This document shows positions 59,507-64,000 of a DNA stretch of 64,000 nt, piece by piece (position 1 is the first letter of the stretch; each line of letters starts with the position of its first letter). The position numbers and the translations under genes were made by a program. Source of the stretch: Streptomyces sp. TRM49041 (GTDB taxonomy: Bacteria > Actinomycetota > Actinomycetes > Streptomycetales > Streptomycetaceae); the NCBI RefSeq assembly GCF_008271805.1, contig NZ_VSRY01000123.1, forward strand, positions 46,601-110,600, written 5' to 3'. Below the pieces are notes generated by a model. That model did no database searches and was not told the origin of the DNA. It saw nothing but the letters and a program-made list of their open reading frames with translations.

Positions 59507-59902
59507 TTATCGAGGGTTCCTGGTCGCTTCTGAGCGAAGCTCTGACTTCTCCGGCTGTTCGAGACCGGCTTCTGGTGCCTCCGTGTCGTCCGGCGGCGCC
59601 ATCCGCTCGGAGACCAGCCCGGCGATCCGGCGCCCGCCCACCCCGATCGCGATCAGGCCGACACCGTCGAAGAGCAGCGCCGGCGAGCCTTGCAGCAGCG
59701 TCCAGCCGAAGTGCGGGCCGCGCACCACCACGCCTCCCACCAGCCGGAACACCCCGCCGGTCAGGAACATCAGGAACAGCAGCGCGGCGAAGATGGTGAA
59801 CGCCTCGGCCGACTCCTCCGGGTGGCGGATGACCACGAACCCGGCGGCGATGTTCAGCGCGGCGACCACCACGGCCGGCCAGAAGTAGCTGAACAGCAGC
59901 AT
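59507..59902 (-). CDS. Small membrane protein (HdeD/DUF308-like)
   Basis: A 131-residue protein with four hydrophobic helices (FSYFWPAVVVAALNIAAGFVV, AEAFTIFAALLFLMFLTGGVF, WTLLQGSPALLFDGVGLIAIG) and a charged C-terminal tail. It resembles short HdeD/DUF308-like membrane proteins. The start is ATG at 59902, but no ribosome site is evident and it could be leaderless. It is divergent from the enoyl-CoA hydratase gene. Role unknown. Confidence 0.6.
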   Translation of the reverse strand: MLLFSYFWPAVVVAALNIAAGFVVIRHPEESAEAFTIFAALLFLMFLTGGVFRLVGGVVVRGPHFGWTLLQGSPALLFDGVGLIAIGVGGRRIAGLVSERMAPPDDTEAPEAGLEQPEKSELRSEATRNPR

Positions 59903-59989
59903 GGAGGTCAGCGTGGCCGAGCCGGTGCAGAGGAGCCCCGGCGCCCCTTCTTGATCGTACGGTCCGGGCCCCCGGATAGCATCCGGCAC

Positions 59990-60736
59990 ATGGAGCAGCC
60001 GCAGCTGGAACACCGCGTCACCGACGGGGTCGCGACCGTCGTCATCAGCAACCCGGCCAAGCGGAACGCCATGACGGCGGCCATGTGGCAGGCGCTCCCG
60101 GAGGTCCTGGCGGAGCTGGCCGCCGACCCGGGCGTACGGGCGCTGGTCCTGACCGGCGCGGGCGAGACGTTCTGCGCCGGGGCCGACATCTCGACGCTGC
60201 GCGAACCGGGTGACCGGCAACAGTCGCTGGCGGTACGGGCGGAGGAGGCACTGGCCGCGTTCCCCAAGCCGACGGTGGCGGCCGTGCGCGGCTACTGCGT
60301 GGGCGGCGGCTGCCAGCTGGCGGCGGCCTGCGATCTGCGGTTCGCCGAGGAGGGCGCCCGCTTCGGGGTGACCCCGGCGAAGCTCGGCATCGTCTACCCG
60401 GCCTCCTCGACCCGCAGGCTGGTCTCCCTCGTCGGCCCTTCGGCGGCGAAGTACCTGCTCTTCTCCGCGGAGCTGATCGACGACGAGCGGGCGCTGCGCA
60501 CGGGACTGGTCGACGAGGTGCTGCCGGCCGGGGAGCTGGGTGGACGGGTCGCGGAGTTCGTACGGGTGCTGCTGTCCCGGTCGCTGCTGACCCAGGCCGC
60601 CGCGAAGGAGTTCGCCGCCGGCCGCACCGACCGGGACGTGCACTGGGCGGAGGAGGCCCGCAAGAGCGACGACACGGCGGAGGGGATCGCCGCCTTCCTG
60701 GAGCGTCGGCACCCGCGGTTCGGCTACCGGGGCTGA
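59990..60736 (+). CDS. Enoyl-CoA hydratase/isomerase
   Basis: A 248-residue crotonase-fold protein. It has NPAKRNAMTAAMWQALPEVL, the oxyanion Gly region in TFCAGADISTL, and the second oxyanion block AAVRGYCVGGGCQLAAACDLRFA. The usual hydratase Glu pair is partly present (RFGVTPAKLGIVYPASST), where the second catalytic Glu position is not obvious, so isomerase or thioesterase activity is possible. The ATG lies eight bases after a TAGCAT element with no ribosome site, so the transcript is probably leaderless. Confidence 0.88.
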   Translation: MEQPQLEHRVTDGVATVVISNPAKRNAMTAAMWQALPEVLAELAADPGVRALVLTGAGETFCAGADISTLREPGDRQQSLAVRAEEALAAFPKPTVAAVRGYCVGGGCQLAAACDLRFAEEGARFGVTPAKLGIVYPASSTRRLVSLVGPSAAKYLLFSAELIDDERALRTGLVDEVLPAGELGGRVAEFVRVLLSRSLLTQAAAKEFAAGRTDRDVHWAEEARKSDDTAEGIAAFLERRHPRFGYRG

Positions 60737-60754
60737 ATCCGCCCCTGCGCTCCG

Positions 60755-60770
60755 TACCGACCAGTCGGTA
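60755..60770. promoter_or_regulatory. TetR-type operator overlapping -10
   Basis: TACCGAC-CA-GTCGGTA, a 16-base perfect palindrome, ends 11 bases before the next gene's ATG. It overlaps a TAACGT element that could be the -10 box of a leaderless promoter. Its shape matches many TetR-family operators. Confidence 0.65.
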
Positions 60771-60781
60771 ACGTGTGCGGC

Positions 60782-61654
60782 ATGACGATGACGACGACTC
60801 TCCCGCCGCGCGCCGTACGCCGCTGCACACACCCGGTCAACCTGTTCCACTCGACCGTCTACTTCTCCCCCGACTACGACCGGGAGCTGGCCGGGACCGG
60901 CATCGCGGACTCCCACGCCGCTTACTTCGCCGGCCGGGCCGCCGCCATGGGCGCCGTGGGCCCCGGTGCGGTCACCGGGACCTTCTACAACTTCAACCAT
61001 GAGCTGATAGCCCGGCACCTGCCGGCCGTGTGGGACACCGCGTCGCCGGCGGATGTACTCGCGGCGCGTCTGCGGGCGGCGGACACCACCGTGCGGCGGC
61101 TGCTCGGCGAGGATGTCGCCGCCTCCGACGAGATGGCGGAGGCGGCCGCGCTCGCGCTGCGCGCCACGGAGGCGTGCACCCGGCACGCCCGGCCGCTGTA
61201 CGCGGCCCACGCCGACCTGCCCGTGCCGGAGGCCCCGCACCTCGCGTACTGGCACGCGGCGACGCTGCTGCGCGAGCACCGGGGCGACGCGCACCTGGCC
61301 GCGCTGCTGAACGCCGGCCTCGACCCGCTGGAGGCCGTGGTCAGCCACACGGCGACCGGCACGGGCGTCTCGCCCCGCTGGGTCCTCGCCACCCGGGGCT
61401 GGCAGCGGGCCGACTGGGACGCCGCGGTGGAACGGCTCACCCGGCGCGGGCTGCTGGACGACGCGGGCGAGCTGACCGAGGAGGGCGCGGCGCTCCGCGA
61501 GGACGTGGAGGACAGGACGGACCGTATGGACGCGGCGCCGTACGAGCACATCGGCACGGCGGGCGTCGCCCGGCTCACCGAACTGGCCAGGGGTTTCCTG
61601 GCGAAGGCGGCCGCGGCGGGCGCGTTTCCGACCCGACTCACCGGCCAGGACTGA
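60782..61654 (+). CDS. SCO6745-type helical protein
   Basis: A 290-residue protein of the SCO6745 family. Typical landmarks are [16 protein letters not shown], the short segment [14 protein letters not shown] and [32 protein letters not shown]. The C-terminal third is a winged-helix-like region ([26 protein letters not shown]) resembling MarR-type HTH folds. Function unknown. The ATG is probably leaderless, with a TetR-like palindrome over the promoter. Confidence 0.85.
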   Translation: MTMTTTLPPRAVRRCTHPVNLFHSTVYFSPDYDRELAGTGIADSHAAYFAGRAAAMGAVGPGAVTGTFYNFNHELIARHLPAVWDTASPADVLAARLRAADTTVRRLLGEDVAASDEMAEAAALALRATEACTRHARPLYAAHADLPVPEAPHLAYWHAATLLREHRGDAHLAALLNAGLDPLEAVVSHTATGTGVSPRWVLATRGWQRADWDAAVERLTRRGLLDDAGELTEEGAALREDVEDRTDRMDAAPYEHIGTAGVARLTELARGFLAKAAAAGAFPTRLTGQD

Positions 61655-61746
61655 CGGCTTGCCGGGCGGGATGCGACACATCCCGCCCTGAGCAGGCAGA
61701 ATGCGAGCGCAACCTGGAGGCACGAGAAGGCGGGTCGGGACACACC

Positions 61747-64000
61747 GTGACGACGTCCATCGAAGGCAGGATCGCCGAGGAACTCGGCGTACGGGAGCGA
61801 CAGGTCAAGGCGGCCGTCGAGCTGCTGGACGGCGGATCGACCGTGCCGTTCATCGCGCGCTACCGCAAGGAAGCGACCGGGATGCTCGACGACACGCAGC
61901 TGCGCACCCTGGAGGAGCGGCTGCGCTACCTGCGGGAGCTGGAGGAGCGGCGCGCCGCGATCCTCGACTCCGTACGGGAGCAGGGCAAGCTGACCGAGGA
62001 GCTGGAGGCCCGGCTCCGGGAGGCCGACACCAAGGCCCGCCTGGAGGACATCTATCTCCCGTTCAAACCGAAGCGCCGCACCAAGGCCCAGATCGCCCGC
62101 GAGGCCGGGCTGGAGCCGCTGGCCGACGGGCTGCTCGGCGATCCGTCCGTGGAGCCGCTCGCGGCGGCCGCCGCGTTCGTCGACGCGGACAAGGGCGTCG
62201 CCGATCCGGCGGCCGCCCTGGAAGGCGCGCGGGCCATTCTCACCGAGCGGTTCTCGGAGGACGCCGACCTGATCGGCGAGCTGCGCGAGCGGATGTGGAC
62301 GCGGGGCCGTCTGGTGGCGAAGGTGCGGGAGGGCAAGGAGGAGGCGGGCGCCAAGTTCGCCGACTACTTCGACTTCGCGGAGCCGTTCACCGAGCTGCCC
62401 TCGCACCGCGTACTGGCGATGCTGCGCGGTGAGAAGGAGGACGTCCTGGAGCTGGTTCTGGAGCCGGAGGAGCCGGTCGAGGGCCCGTCCACGTACGAGG
62501 GGTCGGTCGCCCGGCGGTTCGGGATCGAGAACCGGGGTCGGCCCGCCGACAAGTGGCTGGCCGACACCGTCCGCTGGGCGTGGCGCACCAGGATCCTGGT
62601 GCATCTCGGTATCGACCTGCGGCTGCGGCTGCGCACGGCGGCCGAGGACGAGGCGGTGCGGGTGTTCGCCGCGAACCTGCGGGACCTGCTGCTCGCCGCC
62701 CCGGCCGGGACGCGGGCGACACTGGGGCTCGACCCCGGGTTCCGTACGGGTGTCAAGGTCGCCGTCGTCGACGCGACCGGCAAGGTGGTCGCGACCGACA
62801 CGATCTACCCGCACGTGCCGCGGAACAAGTGGGACGAGTCGCTGGCGGCGCTGGCGCGGCTGGCGAAGGAGCACGCGGTCGAGCTGGTCGCCATCGGCAA
62901 CGGCACGGCGTCCCGCGAGACGGACAAGCTCGCCGCCGACCTGATCGCCCGGCACCCCGAGCTGAACCTCACCAAGGTGATGGTGTCGGAGGCGGGCGCG
63001 TCGGTGTACTCGGCGTCCGCGTTCGCCTCGCAGGAGCTGCCCGGGCTCGACGTGTCGCTGCGCGGCGCGGTGTCGATCGCGCGGCGGCTCCAGGACCCGC
63101 TGGCCGAGCTGGTGAAGATCGACCCGAAGTCGATCGGCGTCGGCCAGTACCAGCACGACCTGTCCGAGTTGAAGCTGTCCCGGTCGCTCGACGCGGTCGT
63201 CGAGGACTGTGTGAACGGCGTCGGCGTCGACGTCAACACGGCGTCCGCGCCACTGCTCTCGCGGGTGTCCGGCATCGGTGCCGGGCTCGCGGAGAACATC
63301 GTGGCGCACCGGGACTCGAATGGGCCGTTCCGGTCGCGGAGGGCGCTGAAGGACGTGGCGCGGCTGGGCCCGAAGGCTTACGAGCAGTGCGCGGGCTTCC
63401 TGCGTATCCGCGGCGGCGACGACCCGCTGGACGCGTCGGCGGTGCACCCGGAGGCGTACCCGGTGGTGCGGCGGATGGTGAAGACGACGGGCGGCGAGGT
63501 CGCGTCGCTGATCGGCAACACGGGCGTGCTGCGGTCGCTGCGGCCCGAGACCTTCGTGGACGAGACGTTCGGTCTGCCGACGGTCACGGACATCCTGCGG
63601 GAGCTGGAGAAGCCGGGCCGTGACCCGAGGCCCGCGTTCCGTACGGCCACCTTCAAGGAGGGCGTCGAGAAGATCGGCGACCTGGCGGGCGGGATGGTGC
63701 TGGAGGGTGTCGTCACCAACGTGGCGGCGTTCGGGGCGTTCGTGGACATCGGCGTCCACCAGGACGGCCTGGTGCATGTGTCGGCGATGTCCCGGACCTT
63801 CGTCAAGGACCCGCGGGACGTGGTGAAGCCGGGCGACGTGGTGAAGGTCAAGGTCCTGGACGTCGACGTGCCGCGCAAGCGGATCTCCCTGACGCTGCGC
63901 CTGGAGGACGAGGCGGCGGGCCGGCACGCTGCTCCTGGTCACGCACGACCGCCGCATGCTGGACGCGGTCCACGTCACGCGCCGGATCGAGGTCGCGGAC
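61747..64000 (+). CDS. tex: Tex-family RNA-binding protein, 3' end altered, partial
   Basis: The frame is open from GTG at 61747 to the window end. It has the Tex N-terminal domain ([17 protein letters not shown]), the YqgF/RuvX-like part near residue 325 ([21 protein letters not shown]), a helix-hairpin-helix part ([18 protein letters not shown]) and an S1 domain at about 648-718 ([28 protein letters not shown]). These are complete. From about codon 724 (base 63917) the sequence no longer fits Tex; it reads in another frame as the end of an ABC-F ATPase. Only the disordered tail is lost, so function may survive. Tex acts in RNA-dependent transcription processes. Confidence 0.9.
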   Translation, partial: MTTSIEGRIAEELGVRERQVKAAVELLDGGSTVPFIARYRKEATGMLDDTQLRTLEERLRYLRELEERRAAILDSVREQGKLTEELEARLREADTKARLEDIYLPFKPKRRTKAQIAREAGLEPLADGLLGDPSVEPLAAAAAFVDADKGVADPAAALEGARAILTERFSEDADLIGELRERMWTRGRLVAKVREGKEEAGAKFADYFDFAEPFTELPSHRVLAMLRGEKEDVLELVLEPEEPVEGPSTYEGSVARRFGIENRGRPADKWLADTVRWAWRTRILVHLGIDLRLRLRTAAEDEAVRVFAANLRDLLLAAPAGTRATLGLDPGFRTGVKVAVVDATGKVVATDTIYPHVPRNKWDESLAALARLAKEHAVELVAIGNGTASRETDKLAADLIARHPELNLTKVMVSEAGASVYSASAFASQELPGLDVSLRGAVSIARRLQDPLAELVKIDPKSIGVGQYQHDLSELKLSRSLDAVVEDCVNGVGVDVNTASAPLLSRVSGIGAGLAENIVAHRDSNGPFRSRRALKDVARLGPKAYEQCAGFLRIRGGDDPLDASAVHPEAYPVVRRMVKTTGGEVASLIGNTGVLRSLRPETFVDETFGLPTVTDILRELEKPGRDPRPAFRTATFKEGVEKIGDLAGGMVLEGVVTNVAAFGAFVDIGVHQDGLVHVSAMSRTFVKDPRDVVKPGDVVKVKVLDVDVPRKRISLTLRLEDEAAGRHAAPGHARPPHAGRGPRHAPDRGRG
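63922..64000 (+). pseudogene. ABC-F ATPase C-terminal fragment
   Basis: In the frame starting at 63923 the translation is [16 protein letters not shown], then [10 protein letters not shown]. That is the switch-His region after Walker B ([10 protein letters not shown]) and the following strand of ABC-F proteins. The Walker A, signature and Walker B motifs are absent. It is joined directly to the 3' end of tex, which points to a deletion or recombination. The fragment continues beyond the window. Confidence 0.65.

Noticed and set aside
60985..63978. A 997-codon open frame antisense to tex
   Set aside because: The plus strand encodes complete Tex domains. The antisense product is low in complexity and without homology.

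Overview
The window is actinobacterial chromosome, almost certainly Streptomyces. It has very high GC, strongly GC-biased third codon positions and frequent GTG starts. Lineage markers include a four-gene conservon (cvnABCD), a hopanoid operon, a streptogrisin-type protease, a monomeric NADP-isocitrate dehydrogenase and a c-di-AMP (ydaO) riboswitch ahead of a LysM/M23 cell-wall hydrolase. The mix of conserved metabolic operons with decayed genes and IS fragments suggests a chromosome arm or its border with the core.

Layout. 1-6.8 kb: gdhA, then an eroded patch with an ISAs1-type transposase remnant, a secreted beta-propeller/repeat protein, an IS5-type transposase tail, a DUF4246 putative oxygenase, a fragment of an enolase-superfamily (MenC-like) gene and a tRNA-Pro(GGG). 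6.8-13.4 kb: a large LuxR-type ATPase that lacks its DNA-binding domain, DUF309, DUF488, a streptogrisin C-like protease and a frameshifted LysR regulator. 13.4-24.1 kb: icd, a second dnaK-grpE pair, a PAS/GAF/SpoIIE phosphatase, a small zinc-ribbon protein, a universal stress protein coupled to a P-loop kinase, a small acidic protein, and a second identical tRNA-Pro(GGG). 24.2-37.2 kb: a YjbR protein, an acyl-CoA dehydrogenase-like protein, the conservon, an MBL-fold hydrolase beside a TetR gene, an SGNH hydrolase, the riboswitch-controlled M23 peptidase, a tyrosine phosphatase and a DUF6126/XRE-cupin pair.

37.2-49.1 kb is one minus-strand hopanoid operon in the order hpnC, hpnD, hpnE, polyprenyl diphosphate synthase, shc, hpnG, hpnH, dxs, hpnO. 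It supplies precursor (dxs, prenyl synthase), squalene (hpnCDE), cyclisation (shc) and side-chain elaboration (hpnH, hpnG, hpnO). Two short ORFs overlap its reading frames. An idi gene lies about 9 kb further on.

49.3-56.5 kb is a second minus-strand operon with tightly overlapping genes. In transcription order it encodes a DUF5941/CDP-alcohol phosphatidyltransferase fusion (apparently with a CTG start), a LicC-like nucleotidyltransferase, a glycerol-1-phosphate-dehydrogenase-like enzyme, a second CDP-alcohol transferase with an altered motif, a GT2 glycosyltransferase and an ABC-2 exporter (permease and ATPase). It looks like a complete pathway for making and exporting an envelope (phospho)glycolipid or glycopolymer, and it is the best candidate here for an undescribed system.

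56.9-64 kb: a CDF cation exporter, idi, an anti-sigma-like ATPase, a small membrane protein, an enoyl-CoA hydratase, an SCO6745-type protein behind a TetR-like palindrome, and tex. The tex frame runs at its 3' end into the tail of an ABC-F ATPase gene in another frame, which indicates a deletion junction.
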